Shown: positions 10,601-22,828 of the stretch, one piece after another | How positions within the stretch are numbered: the first letter of the stretch is position 1 | Layout: every line of letters starts with the position of its first letter | Assembly: GCA_911728455.2 (NCBI GenBank) | Contig: OU452226.1 | Location: 9,833,498-9,897,497, forward strand | Source: Marthasterias glacialis | Lineage: Eukaryota > Echinodermata > Asteroidea > Forcipulatida > Asteriidae | Direction: 5' to 3' | Length of the DNA: 64,000 bases | The notes under the pieces: model-generated | Told to the model about the DNA's origin: nothing | Database searches by the model: none | Seen by the model: the letters and a program-made list of their open reading frames with translations, nothing else | Made by a program: the position numbers and the translations under genes

Positions 10601-12750
10601 CCTGTCCACTAGGAGTATACTATCAAGTGGGGATTGTCAATTTAAGGCCATTATGTTCATGACAGATGTGGTCTGTGTAAGTTGGCAGGAGATGAAGACT
10701 GTGTCTCGGCCAATGGAACTGCCAGCACCTCCAGCCGACTGGCTGCAGGATGGTACTGTGACTGGGACTGCTGAGGCCGTAGCAGCGCATCGCTACCGGT
10801 ACAGTCTCCCAATAACTTGGGATGTCCCAGGGGAGGTGTCTTTTCCCCAATAGTTACAGGATCACTTTTCTCCAACCGTTTTATTTCTTTTGAGTAGTCT
10901 CAACAACACACAGAAAACAAAAGTACACAACTCTTTAACTCAAGACTGTTTAACTTCTCTTATAAACAGTTGGCAATGGATGACATAATTGAATGCAAAA
11001 GTTTCCCCTGCCTTGAAAATGGAAGCGGTGTACAGGTGCCATTGTAAACAAATCGGAATACCGGGGCAAAGGCCACCCAGACATTCCATTGCTGAGCGTG
11101 CGCAGACCACAAACACGCCATTTAATAATTTTAAGATGCATTGCCCGATTTTGGGTCAAAGGATTAAAAAATCAATTTCATTGAGCGAACGAATTAAAAA
11201 AGTTTATATGTTTGTGTAACGAAAAATATAAAAAAATAAGAATTCTGATATCAGGAACTCGAGATAGAACACTTTTAAGTTTCCGCGGGCATTTGCCGAC
11301 TTCAATTTGATTGGTTTCCCAACGGCCATTCAGAAGAATCCGCAAGTAATGAATATTCATGATTCCCAGCGGCTGATGCTCTCAACGGCCCACACGGCTC
11401 GCTGTGCGTGCGCGTACATACAATGTACGCGGTTATGTTAAACAGAGTGCGCGATCCGATCCTGAGTTTACGTTTTTAATTAACTGCCACTAATCCTTGA
11501 CGGATTTTTTCGATCAAAGTATCAAATCAAAGTTCATAACTTTTTCTACTCCGTAAAATTAGCAATTACAAAGATAAATCTATTTTTGACCCCCATATCC
11601 GACTGAAATCGGGCAATGCATCTTTAAGTTCGTTTCACCCACACCAAGACAAAGCATGGTCTTGAATACTTTGCCGTTTTCTGGCCATTGATGAGAGGTG
11701 TTTTTTGTGTAATCACCGATTCCAGACCTTTGTTCTACTGTTCCAAGAAGAGGATTACGTGACATCAAGAGGCTTCCACTATTGTTTATTCTTTGTATTT
11801 CGGCTCAATGGATGTACATGTAAGTCAAAGTGAACCAAAAATAAAGTCATGGTTCTGGGTTTATTGCCAATCCTAAGCCGTAGCTATCGGCTGATTTTTT
11901 GCAATTCGCGGTGCATGGATTTGATAATTTCTCGGTTGAGAAAACAAAATGCACGATGCAATAAAGAATCTTTGTTTTCTTGGCTTTGTCCACTGGGGGT
12001 ATATTATTGACTTGAGTTTCTCAAGTTGAGGACATTTGTTCTTGACAGATGTTCGTGTAAGCTGGCCGGAGACAGAGACTGTGTCGGGTCCCCTACTTGG
12101 CTACCAGAACTGCCAGCGCCTGCAGCCGACTGTGGTTGCAGAAGGGTGCTGGACTTGGACTGCTGAGGCAGTAGCAGTACATCGCTACCGGTAAAAGCTC
12201 CACAGAACTTAGTCTGTCCGGGGAGGTGTCTTTTTCCCAATAGTGACAGGATCACTTCTCCCAAACTGTTTCATTTTCACTAAATAATCTCAACAACACA
12301 CAGAAAACAAAAGTAAACAACTCTACAACTCAAGACTGCTTAACTTCTCTTATAAACAGTTGGTGCTGAATTACACACAAAACTTTCCCCTGCCTGGGAA
12401 TGGAACCGGTGCACAGATACCATTGTGAAAAATCAGAATACCGGAGCAAAGGCCACCCGGACATTCCACTGCTGATGAGCTTGTACAGACCCCAAACACA
12501 CCGTTTAGCGCTTCATTTCACCTACACAAACACAAAACATGGTCTTGAATGTTTTGCTGTTTTTGTGAGAGGTGTAATTCCAAATTACAGACCTTATGTC
12601 CTTTTGTTCCAAGAAGAGAATTTAGAGACATTGAGAGGCTTCCATTATTGTTTATTCATTGATTTTGGCTCAATGGAAGTAAGTCAGAGTGAACCAGGAA
12701 TAAAGCCATGGTTCTGGGTTAAGTATTTGAAGCTCAAAACTTTTACTTGA
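7693..12750. repeat. array of about 1.3-kb diverged repeats
   Basis: Several segments recur in the same order and orientation. A marker beginning ACTTTACCTG-TGATGGAGAA occurs at about 7740, 9040 and 10330, giving a period near 1.29 kb. A core holding GGCCATT-TGTTCTTGACAGATG and ACTGTGT-GGTCC-CTACT-GGCCAA occurs at about 7860, 8480, 9330, 10620 and 12000. A segment with GAATACC-GAGCAAAGG followed by TTTCACCCACAC occurs at about 8190, 9790, 11050 and 12430. Copies differ by many substitutions and indels. Short open frames exist on both strands of the core but no known domain is recognised. The third full unit is split by a MITE-like insertion. Confidence 0.8.
11131..11627. mobile_element. MITE-like insertion in the 1.3-kb array
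   Basis: About 500 bp is bounded by inverted ends: TTAAGATGCATTGCCCGATTT on the left and, on the opposite strand at the right, the same sequence with one extra A. Sister units lack this segment at the matching point, before the TTTCACCCACAC motif, which marks it as an insertion. TTAA lies at both outer ends, which would fit a TTAA target. No coding capacity is seen. Confidence 0.6.
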
Positions 12751-13876
12751 CGAGAATTTGTTGTACAACACCAGAATCAATAGGGGAAGAAACTTGAACA
12801 CATTGTGTTTTTTACCCCATGATATCTAACAGTGAGGTATTAATATTTAATCCAGACACACACAAGACAGCAGGACTTGTCCAGTTATGAATTTATGTTG
12901 GAAAAAAACCAAATATGTTCAAGCGTTGACTTTGAGTCTGATAAATCCCCCCCCCCCCCCCTCAATATTTTTCCTAAGTCAGCATTTAGAGCCACAGTCG
13001 GCAAATTGAGCACCAAACTAACATGATTAAGGGCTTGAACTGAACACAAATCTCTTCGGTAAGCCTAGAGATTTGCCGACTGGATTTGCCGACTGAATTT
13101 TTTTGTTTAATCCTTGTAGTTGAAGTGTGATAAGTCAAACTTCGAATTACCAAATTTAGTATTCATGGCAACGTGCCGAAATCTACACTCTGAAAACACT
13201 AAAAGCCAGAGAGCATCCGGGGGCTTTGCCCCCGGACCCCATAAGTAATGTTATATAAACTCCAAAAGAGTCCAACAGTAGGGGATTTGTCCCGAGTCCA
13301 AAGTATTCAAAGTTTGAATTTCAAAATCAAACGTCTATTTTCGGCAACTTGAAGGTCCTCCTTAGCCCTGAAAACACTTAAAACCACAGAGCGTCCAAGG
13401 GCTTCGCCTCCCCAAATGAAAAAGGCCAGTTCTGTCACTGCCGGCGACTTTCACAGTTTGTTCTAGTCATTTAGGTGTCTATAGAGGAATAAATCGCAGT
13501 CAAGGACAAGGAAATTATCTTACTTTGGTAGATGTTTGCATCATCCATTGTATCGTTTGTGAAACTGGGCATTTTTTAGCACACAATGTGTTACGGACTA
13601 TGCAGAAATCAAACCCATTGTCATCGACTCTGACCTCATGCATGCTCTGACCATGCCGAGTCAGAGTTACACTGTACTGTGTCACTGTCACAGTGTCACT
13701 GTCAGTGTCAGTTGACATTGCCACTGTCCAGTTACAGAGATTCGCTGTCACTCACCACAGTGTATGTTTCAGGCTACTCCTGCATGTCCTGCTAGTGCTA
13801 CTACATGTACTACTACTCTAGTACTAATGACACGAACAACCTCATAACATTAACAGTTCTAGGATCGGAGTAGGAC
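12751..13876. other. gene-free stretch with minor repeats
   Basis: A C run lies at about 12949-12961. Two related segments near 13190 and 13370 share GAAAACACT, CAGAGC-TCC and GGGCTT-GCC. At 13620-13740 the sequence is rich in ACTGTGTCACTGTCA-type words. No gene recognised. Confidence 0.5.
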
Positions 13877-13957
13877 AGCCCCACTAGTGTGGCAAGGATT
13901 TTTGACATCGGTAAGGATTCAACCGATGTCAAAAATCCTTGCCACACTAGTGGGGCT
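13877..13957. repeat. perfect 36-bp inverted repeat with 9-bp loop
   Basis: The arms 13877-13912 and 13922-13957 are exact reverse complements; the loop is 13913-13921. The arm starts AGCCCCACTAGTGTGGCAAG. Exact 36-base pairing suggests recent origin, such as a foldback of a transposon end, or a hairpin RNA. Confidence 0.9.
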
Positions 13958-14423
13958 AGGAGTAGGAGTACTGTCACTAAAGTGTCATACTATAATTTAT
14001 AAATGGCGGCTCCTAATAAATGGCGGTTCCCTTAGTAAATTATTTAGACTGTGTAAACATCACAATTAAATTAATTCTGGTAATACAGTGACTTACTTTT
14101 CTTTGGCTTTTTGGGTAGCCCAAAAATTGAAGAATTAGTGCCTGGGTCTTTGGAGACATCTCCATACAGAGTAGACGGTGGTATCAAGTTGAGTCAAATG
14201 GATCCTGTTCCGTGATCAATCGCCTTATTTTCTAAAAGAATTGACAGCAACCCTAACTGCCTAACAACCATTAACACTAACACTAGTATAGTAACAGGAT
14301 GACTTGACTGACGTGCGCGCAAGTGACAGCCACGCCACCAGCGGCCACGGGAAGATATGTATCTCCTATTGTTTCGTCCCAAATTTACACGTGACCCCAT
14401 GCCCTTAATTAATTATAACATTT

Positions 14424-14695
14424 GGCCGGCTGAACTCTTTTAGTGACTTCTTATTGGTTGCCCTCCCCAAGAGCTACAGTGATTTATCATATTTGGATCC
14501 ATACTCCTCATTTTGAGACTCCTTATTGGTTATTACGATATTGTAAGCATGGAGGAAGGAACCTTCCTCCATGTTGTAAGCAACTCAGTCTGGTCTCGAC
14601 GAATAGAGAGCGCGCTTTACGGTAAATGATAATAATTATTATGTTGCGCGCTCCTCATTTGAGACTTCCTATTGGTTGTCACCATCTTCGATGCA
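14424..14695. promoter_or_regulatory. three direct repeats carrying inverted CCAAT boxes
   Basis: Short related blocks at about 14440-14460, 14500-14530 and 14650-14682 each end in TTATTGGTT or CTATTGGTTG. Two of them begin CTCCTCATTT followed by GAGACT. ATTGG is the reverse of the CCAAT box bound by NF-Y. A short hairpin (CATGGAGGAAGG pairing with CCTTCCTCCATG) lies between blocks two and three. No adjacent gene start was found, so a promoter role is only a suggestion. Confidence 0.3.
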
Positions 14696-14910
14696 TGAAT
14701 ATCATTAGGGTTTTAGGGTTGGGTGGTTATGATAAGGGTTAGGGTTAGGGTTGGGGTTGGGGTTAATAGGGTTAGGGTTTGGGTTAATAGGGTTAATAGG
14801 GCTAGGGTTAGGATAAGGGTTAGGGTTAGGGTTAGGGTAAGGATAATAGGGTTTGAGTGAAGGTTACGGGTTAGGGGTCGGGGATATTTTAGGTCAGAGT
14901 AAGGATCAGG
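14696..14910. repeat. interstitial telomere-like TTAGGG repeats
   Basis: About 200 bp of degenerate GGGTTAG and TTAGGG units with variants such as GGGTTAATA, GGGTTTG and AGGATAA. TTAGGG is the telomere repeat of most metazoans outside arthropods and nematodes. The array is internal and degenerate, so it is a relic insertion or fusion scar and not a chromosome end. Confidence 0.85.
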
Positions 14911-15560
14911 GTTAAGTTATTTTAAGAACTGCCGACTTATTTTTAACCTCAAGTCTCTCTGTCTATCTGACCCGATTGCTCTTTTCCCGAAAGGTAAGAC
15001 TAAAGCTTTTCCACTTCACCCTCACACCCTTAAAACTACTCCACTGCACTCACAGGTTGTCCCCTGATCCTATTATTCACATGCCATTTTGGGACAATGA
15101 AAAAATATAACGGAAAACGAACTAACATTATATCATGTTATGTCATTTATATCATGTCATACCATATTGTTTTACTCAAATTATTGTGTAACGCTCACAG
15201 TTTTGTTATTAAAAAATAATGATAAAAAAAGAGCTCAAGGTTATTTCTGTTGCCAGGAACATCGATCAATCAAAATGTATCATCCCACATCTTTAGCCTT
15301 ACCTTTTATTCTTTGCAACAAAGAAAAAGGAAAGGAACAAAACTAATTGAATATTTTTTCCTTAGGATTATTGGCACAATTTATGACCGAACACCAAATT
15401 TTCGGTCTTTTATCACCTTTCTTAGTTGGTGGCATGGAATCGTTTGGCCTAAATGTTTCCATGCGGTATTTATCGCGCAAACGAGCCAGAAATTGAGATT
15501 AAATGAGGTACGCCCTCTGTTGTTAGAATTGAGCCTTTTCGGTTTTTCGGTATTTTATAG
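14911..15560. other. gene-free stretch
   Basis: AT-rich DNA with short open frames that match nothing I recognise. Confidence 0.45.
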
Positions 15561-15841
15561 CTAGAGTGGTTCCCGGTCCCTACATCGTTTACGTTCTGAC
15601 TGAATATAGGGACGGTAGCGGGTAATGAAACTTAGCATAATGTACACCTGGCAGAATTCTGCCAGGTGTATGCTAATTATAATCATTAGCATGTCTACGT
15701 AATCCCATAATGCAATGTGGCCTTTACAAAAAACATGATGGGCACATAGAGGGGGCCTATCAAAAGCGCCATATCGCTAGTAGCTTACAGGTCCCTATTA
15801 CAGTCAGAGGAGAACGATGTAGGGACAGGGAACCAGTCTAG
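15561..15841. mobile_element. MITE, cluster copy 1
   Basis: The left end reads CTAGAGTGGTTCCCGGTCCC followed by TACATCGTTT and TCTGACTG. The right end carries the same words reversed (AACGATGTAGGGACAGGGAACCAGTCTAG). Inside is a further palindrome, CACCTGGCAGAATTCTGCCAGGTG. The element is about 280 bp with no coding sequence. Confidence 0.65.
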
Positions 15842-16240
15842 GTATTAGCACAATAGTCTAGACTATAATATAGGCTTATTATAATTAGCATATACCTGGC
15901 AGAAATCTGCCAGCTGTATGCTAATTTTTATTACCCACTACCGGTCCCTATATTCAGTCAGAACGAAAACGATGTAGGGACCGGGAACCAATCTAAACGA
16001 TAGTCTAGGAACCTAGACTAACCATAGACTGGTTCCTGGTCAATACATCATTTTTTGTTCCGACTGAATGTAGGGACCGGTAGCGGGTAATGAAAATTAG
16101 TATACAGCTGATTTCTGCCAGGTATATGCTAATTATAATTAGATTTCTGTCAGGTGTATGCTAATTATATCAAGCATAATTATAGGTCTACGTAATCCCA
16201 TAATGCAATGCGGCTTTTACACAAAACATGACGGACACAG
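15842..16240. mobile_element. MITE cluster, partial copies
   Basis: Right-end sequence of the same family appears at about 15940-16000 (GGTCCCTATATTCAGTCAGAAC, then GATGTAGGGACCGGGAACCA). A new left-end copy appears at about 16028-16090 in opposite orientation. TACGTAATCCCATAATGCAATG is shared with copy 1 (near 15696 and 16190). At least two further incomplete copies are packed head to head, which makes the region strongly self-complementary. Confidence 0.55.
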
Positions 16241-16259
16241 AATCACATAATCTCCCATC

Positions 16260-16293
16260 GTTAACGTTAGACTAACGTTAGACTAACGTTAGT
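16260..16293. repeat. short CTAACGTTAG direct repeats
   Basis: GTTAACGTTAGACTAACGTTAG and following bases give three overlapping ACGTTAG-type palindromic words. Confidence 0.5.
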
Positions 16294-16510
16294 TGAGATA
16301 TTCTTCTAAACGTAGCTTGAATTTTGATGTTTGTGTGATAGTGTCAAACAACAACATGCACACGTCAAGGGCATGTGACTATGTGACTACATCAAACAAA
16401 TGGGCTCTGATGGATGACAGTAACATTTAACAAAAAGCAAAAAACAAAACAAAATATAAATATTGAGTAATATGATGATGGCAACATTGTACAAAAATTA
16501 CAAATGCCAT

Positions 16511-16990
16511 ACATTATCTTGATTCAAAGAGAGTAAGCATAGCAGTAGATGAGGCCAAGATTATCCAAGCCAAGATTATACATTATCTTGATTCAAAGAG
16601 AGTAAGCATAGCAGTAGATGAGGCCAAGATTATCAATGCCAAAAATACATTATCTTGATTCAAAGAGAGCAAGCATAGCAGTAGATGAGGCCAAGATTAT
16701 CCAAGCCAAGATTATACATTATCTTGATTCAAAGAGAGTAAGCATAGCAGTAGATGAGGCCAAGATTATCAATGCCAAAAATACATTATCTTGATTCAAA
16801 GAGAGCAAGCATAGCAGTAGATGAGGCCAAGATTATCCAAGCCAAGATTATACATTATCTTGATTCAAAGAGAGCAAGCATAGCAGTAGATGAGGCCAAG
16901 ATTATCCAAGCCAAGATTATACATTATCTTGATTCAAAGAGAGTAAGCGTAGCGGTAGATGAGGCCAAGATTATCAATGCTATCCTAAAT
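16511..16990. repeat. 69/67-bp tandem repeat, seven units
   Basis: Units begin with ACATTATCTTGATTC at 16511, 16580, 16647, 16716, 16783, 16852 and 16921. Spacing is 69, 67, 69, 67, 69 and 69 bp. Two unit endings exist: one with ATCCAAGCCAAGATTAT and one with ATCAATGCCAAAAAT. They alternate for the first part of the array, which implies duplication of dimers. The 69-bp units keep one frame open (23 residues with HYLDSKR and VDEAKI), but the 67-bp units break it, so a coding role is unlikely. Confidence 0.9.
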
Positions 16991-19900
16991 ATACGAGAAC
17001 CCGTAAACCACAAGCGCACGTTTTGTCATCATTACCGAAGCATGATTCATTATCAAGCAATGTTTCCCTATTAAACTGACCCTTGAACTTTCACTTGGAA
17101 TCCAAAACCAGACGCCTTGTTCGGTGGATGACCTTCTTGTCATTGTCTTTCCGGTTGATAAAATAATTGTGGTTGATAATTTGACCGGAAAGGATCCAGA
17201 AGGTCGAACAATATTTAGTCACGATGAATCTTTAAAAAAAAATCGGTATGTGTGCATTTACTGTTAACTACAAGGCGGACTGCCCCTTTAGCAACACCGA
17301 GTTTCCTAACACGCAACCAGCCACCATCTAAAATAATATCAGTTCCTTCAAAGTTCATTAGTTCACTCTTGTTTTCATTATAAATAAGCCCGATTTGGAC
17401 CGTAAGCGGTGGCTTTATACGCTCCGTTGTTATTTGATTATTTTCGTTGTTACAAAATTATAGCCCTTGTTTTGTGAATACTTTAAAATCAACAATTAGT
17501 GTGATATTGAGTTGAAAGTGAAATCCCCTACCTGCTCCTGTGACCATTGCTTGCTATCGTAAAACGGAACCAGACTAATCCCCGTGAAGCCTCCCCATCT
17601 GGGCAAAATTTGATTTACGACTGTAGGAAGACATTTTCTGTTTACGGAGAGGCCATTAGCAGAATTTTTCTTTCATAAACGCTGCTATAATCGCAAAGCA
17701 AAAGGCACACCGAATTGCCGGTGGTTTCTGTGGCCCTTGCAATAATGCTGTGGGCAGATGATGAGTGACGCTTTGATGCAAAATTGTGAACGCACACGTG
17801 TGCTGTCAAATCTAAGTTGCTCGTTAACAAAGTCCACTTTTGCCTACGCATGTTTTTCTGCTACAGTATGCACAAAAATGTGTTTAGGTCCTACCGGTAC
17901 TCAGCTTTTATGAAAATGGGCCCTTGCACACAGATTTTTCGAATCATCGTACTTCTCTAAAACAGCTTATTTTACAATATTTGTGTAAGAATTTGATTGA
18001 AATATTCTAATGTTTGAAATTTCTCACGTCCAGAATAAGCCGTGGCTAACGTTTCGTGGAGTTCCTTCCTAAATGAGAAAAGGCAACGGTAAAATTACGG
18101 CAATCTGAAATCTCGAGCACGCATTCTTAGAAATTTGTTTGTAGGGCCCTAAAAATTCATACTTGAAACGTCAAATTAAGCACCGATGTGTGAATAGTCA
18201 TAGAGTCCATGATGAATTCCATGTTTGACCAATGACCATTGTTGTGCCATTTTCGATTGCAAGAAAAACTTAAACTTCAACTTACAGCTGTGACAGTTGT
18301 GAGATGTGAAGAAACATAATGCTTTGATCACAGAGCAAAGGGTTTGATTGGCAAATGACGAAATGCTTTTCTGGTCCACCTATTGCCTATACCATGGACC
18401 CCATGCTACACTGCCTCCTAGCCTCAAGCACATGGGTCGGGTAAGGGACTGTAAAGGGTAGGGTAATACGGAAAAAAACTTGCCATCGGTCCGCCAAATA
18501 AGCAGGTTTGGGGTTATTTTTCTTTAAAAGAAACAAATTACTCTGGTTTTAAGAGGAGGCCCTGGATTTCTCTGCGGTGGTGACCTCTGAACAATACGAA
18601 TGTTGTATGCAAAGTGATGACTCATGAAATTCGAAACATGGTAAAGTTGTGGGACACCCTGAGGTCGGTCTTTTAAAGATTTGTAAATGCTTAAGTATGC
18701 TGCCTGCAACAGGTGGGATCCAAAAGAGTGAACGACTGTTTTATGTACTTGAGTCCACAGCATTTGGTGTTCCCTAACCGTATAGCACCTTGGAAAGATC
18801 CTTTTGTAGGTGTTTGTTATTTTATTTTATTTATTTACTTATTTATTTATTTATTTGTTTACTTATTTATTTATTTATTATTATTATTATTATTTTTGTA
18901 TTGTAAACTTTGCTCCAAACAAGAGATTGGTTTAAAAGTTGAAAAATAAAGGATAAGGGCTCAGAGAAGATGACGGTAATGATATTTCTCTTGGGGCAGG
19001 CCAATTAGAGTTCGAAGGGAAATCACCCGGGAGCTTTCTCTTTCACAGATTGCGAAAAACACTGAAGAGTTTAACCATGGGTTATTGCTCCATGCGGTGG
19101 TTTAACTTGGGAAGGTCGACTTGGTCTTCATCACGGTGCTGCTTATATTTTCCGAAAGAAATAGTTTTAACCCGTCCGCATCATCATGTGCAAACTTCGA
19201 ACGGTCCCACACCCCTCTTCCTCCCCCATGATTCAACAGACATATGAAAGTACGATTTTTTCCCCGAGAACAGAAAAGACAGCGCTTGCAGGAAAATAAA
19301 CGCTATTCATTTCATTTCATTCCATGATTTTACAGACTCGGCAGAATTAAACTTGAAGGTCATTAAACAGTCGTTCCTTCAATTCACTGGTAACGACCCA
19401 GAAGTTTGCTATGACCGCAAATCCTGCAATCAAGACTACCAAGGTATGAGGTCGTCAATGACATCATCAAGCACCGTGGAAGGTTGACACTGGTGTGTCA
19501 ATAACCCGTTCCGTCCCTAGCATTAACAAGATAAAACATCAATGAACTGCGTCCCAAAACTACCATAAATCATTTTTTTATCACCTGGCAAGAACAATTT
19601 CTTAAAAATCTGAAACATTATAGCCCCAGGGTGTAACGAAACAATGGGAAATACCTTGAATGCACTTAGGGTGACTATCGCACATTGTGGTCATAATATA
19701 AACCATGATTTAACTCAACTTTCGCTTTTCCATAAACTTGAGGTTTGGTGCTATAAGACACCGTATGAGAATGAGTCTGGAAACTCGGGCCATTTTCGAA
19801 ACCACGGGGCACCGTCCACTGTTTGAAGTCATGCACTGAAAGTGTACGAATTCAAAATGACTGGACGGAGCCAAAGCCGGATCCTAAGCACAAAGCCTTA

Positions 19901-22828
19901 GCCTTAGCCGAAGCTGAAGCCTATATAAAACGTAATGATTAAACATCTTGCGGCCTGTTCGTTTATCTACTTCAAAGATCTTGACTCTTTTATTAAAAAA
20001 TACAAGATTTGTATTATGTCACTCAAAACCTATAAACTGTTTTTCTTCGTATATAATTTTTCTGTGATAATGAGACCGATCAGGCTGATGAGAGATATTT
20101 TGCAGGTCGAAATTGTGTTTGATTTCGAACCCAGTCTTGTAAACATGTCTGGCAAAGCATTTCATGTGCATAATAGAACTTGGGTTTGCGGTAACACCGT
20201 GCACTACACGGACTTTCTCTCAAGAGTTGTGTGGCTAACCCGGTACATCAACTCGACGTTGTGATCCGTTTGCTCTGATCGTCTTCAGGAGAAAGTGGAA
20301 ACTAAAACAACCGACACGCAGTTCTCTTGGAAATGTCTGTCAGGTTGTTGCTATAAAGACATTGTTTTTTCCACTGCAGCGCAAAACAATGTAAAATACA
20401 TCCACGTGTAATAAATTCAGAACATAACCTTCATTCGCTTTCCTTTCCAAACGTAAGCCTACAAGTGCCATGTTCAATCAATGCTCAAAGTTTTGTAAGC
20501 GCAGCACTAGAAACTGTGTTTGAAGCAAAATATGTCAGAACATTTGAGAAGAAAACAATACGTTGACTTGAATGCATTTCGAAGCTATGGGGCTGCATTT
20601 AATGATTCCTTAATGAGAAAGTTTCGAGGAAAGGATTAGTAAAATAATACCGTGCGGCGTTTGCACCTTGAAACGTAAGACCATGATGGTAGATGGTATA
20701 AGACCCAAGAGTCAAATACCGACAAGCCCAAGGCCCACCAGAAGCAAAAGCAGACGGAACCCTGGGCCACGCGGATCCACTTCAGAGGTTCATTTGTCAG
20801 CATGAATCAATTAGGGAGTTTTGCAATGCCACCAATTAGTGAGTGAGAACAACGCCTCATTATCTTTGGGGCGGTTCTGCGAAAAAATGTTGCACAATGT
20901 TTGTAAATGATTCCAACAAAACGCCCACGGCCTACGGTGAAATAGAGATAAGCTTAGCAGGGGGAAAAACACAGTTTCATCGATGCTACTATTAATGTAA
21001 CTCATTTTGATTTATTGAAAGTATAAACATGATTGGTAGGGTGATCGAAAAGGGAATTACATGAACGACTTTTGATTTAAAGTTTACTTCTTAGGCCTAT
21101 AAACTTAATACACCAGCGCCAAATTTCATGGCACCGCGGACTTTTCTAGTTTTCTCTTGTGTTTTGATGAAGTTTTCAAAAGCCAATTGTATGGTTTGTT
21201 TGAAAACATCAGAACTAGAATGAATTTCGATCTTCCAAAAAACTAATAATGAGTTGTGTCTTTAATTCAATAACGTTGTTTATACAAACAATAAATAAAG
21301 GCATTAGTTTAGTACACCATTGTATAGCTGAGGTCAAACATCAGAAACGCGCACGTGTGTACGCGCCTAGCCGGAACATCTGACGTCACATTTCGAGGCT
21401 CGTGAATAACGCCAGATACCGGCCTTCAGAACCTGCTGGTTGCCAACCAGATGTAACTTTGACCTTGCATGCCATAATATTGTGCGTGTAACACACGCAC
21501 ACACTCGCGTGTGTAGTATCAGTCGGGTAGGATTTGCATCATTGCATGTATAGAACTTATGTCTATCCAATTAAACCATTGGGTTTGTAAGACCAGTTCT
21601 GTCTTTGCCCGTACGGATAGAGACAGGGGACCAGTCTCGTACGCGCCACGCACAACTCTCAGCCAATGATAGGCCTCCCTTTGACCCCATAGTGAGGGCG
21701 CCCTTCGAGCTTATACTAATTATAACGCACAACAATTGCCACTGTTTATTTAACGTGGGCTCATATTATTATGACTTTTGTGTTCTATTTACACATTGTC
21801 CCCGAACAGAAGATAGTTATATCTTATAATATATTGTGGTTAGTCGATACCGGAAATAAAGAGCAAGTGCTTTTGACCATGGGATCCGAGATCATAGGAA
21901 ATTACATCACCGACTGCAAAACTTTCTGACAAACAAAACAAAGTGGGAATACAACACAATGGGAAGACCAGATGGCTCGTCGGAAATAGTACTGTATATC
22001 ACCACACAACGGAGGCAGTAAGGAAAGAAGTGAAAAGAGGGTCACGATATAACCCAGAATCGGTTTACAGTTACTATCAATTAAGCGAGACTTACAGAAA
22101 ATGGTGTTAGCTTTCAGAAATGTTGTGGGTTGGGAAGTCATTAAGGATACCACGCTGTTCTAATTTGGAAGTGTTTTTATTTTAAAAGTTGTAATTCTAA
22201 CAGTTTTATAAATAAGGTTAGATTTACTTGCAGGAAGCGAGCACAATAACAGCTACTTTTCATGACTGTTTCGTTATATTGTTGATGTCTATTTGTGTGA
22301 AACTGTTTGTTTTTGTGTAACAATGACATCACAAACAAATAAACAAATATATAAATGTATGATACATTGGCCAGCAGTAAACAATGCCATGACGCGTGAC
22401 TTGGAATGTGTTAGACAACTAATAAAACTACTAAAAACATATAGACACTAGTAAATAATCAAAAAGCAAACATGTTATCAACGCGAACACGTAAAGGCTA
22501 ATCTTTCTCAAGAACTATGGAGTCCCATGGGTGCCAAACCGACTATCCAGATAACGAGATAATAATCTCGACAAGTATAGTTTATGGAAAGGTCGAGTTA
22601 CTGTGATAAGTTATCGTATCTTGCCATCACCTAGATGACTTATACAGCTATACAGGAACTTTAAGAAAGTCGACTTAAAATCGTACGAGAGTAAAACTGA
22701 TATCACGGCAAGTCGACGTCAATTTCTACCTCTATGGTTTTAATGAGTCAGGTTGGCGAAATGTACATCACTACCGCAATAAAACAACCACTTACTTTCC
22801 GTAAGTCGACTTGGCAAGATAATTAATG
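16991..22828. other. long gene-free stretch
   Basis: No exon with recognisable homology. A TTTA-rich microsatellite followed by TTA repeats lies at about 18820-18895. A short GCCTTAGCC-type repeat lies near 19890. The remainder looks like unique non-coding DNA. Single small exons of an unknown gene cannot be excluded. Confidence 0.45.

Noticed and set aside
16754-17074. 106-codon frame with HYLDSKR repeats
   Set aside because: It follows the 69-bp tandem repeat and is broken by the 67-bp units; no splice or start support.
18524-18763. 79-codon minus-strand frame
   Set aside because: No recognisable motif, no splice context and no repeat of the pattern elsewhere.
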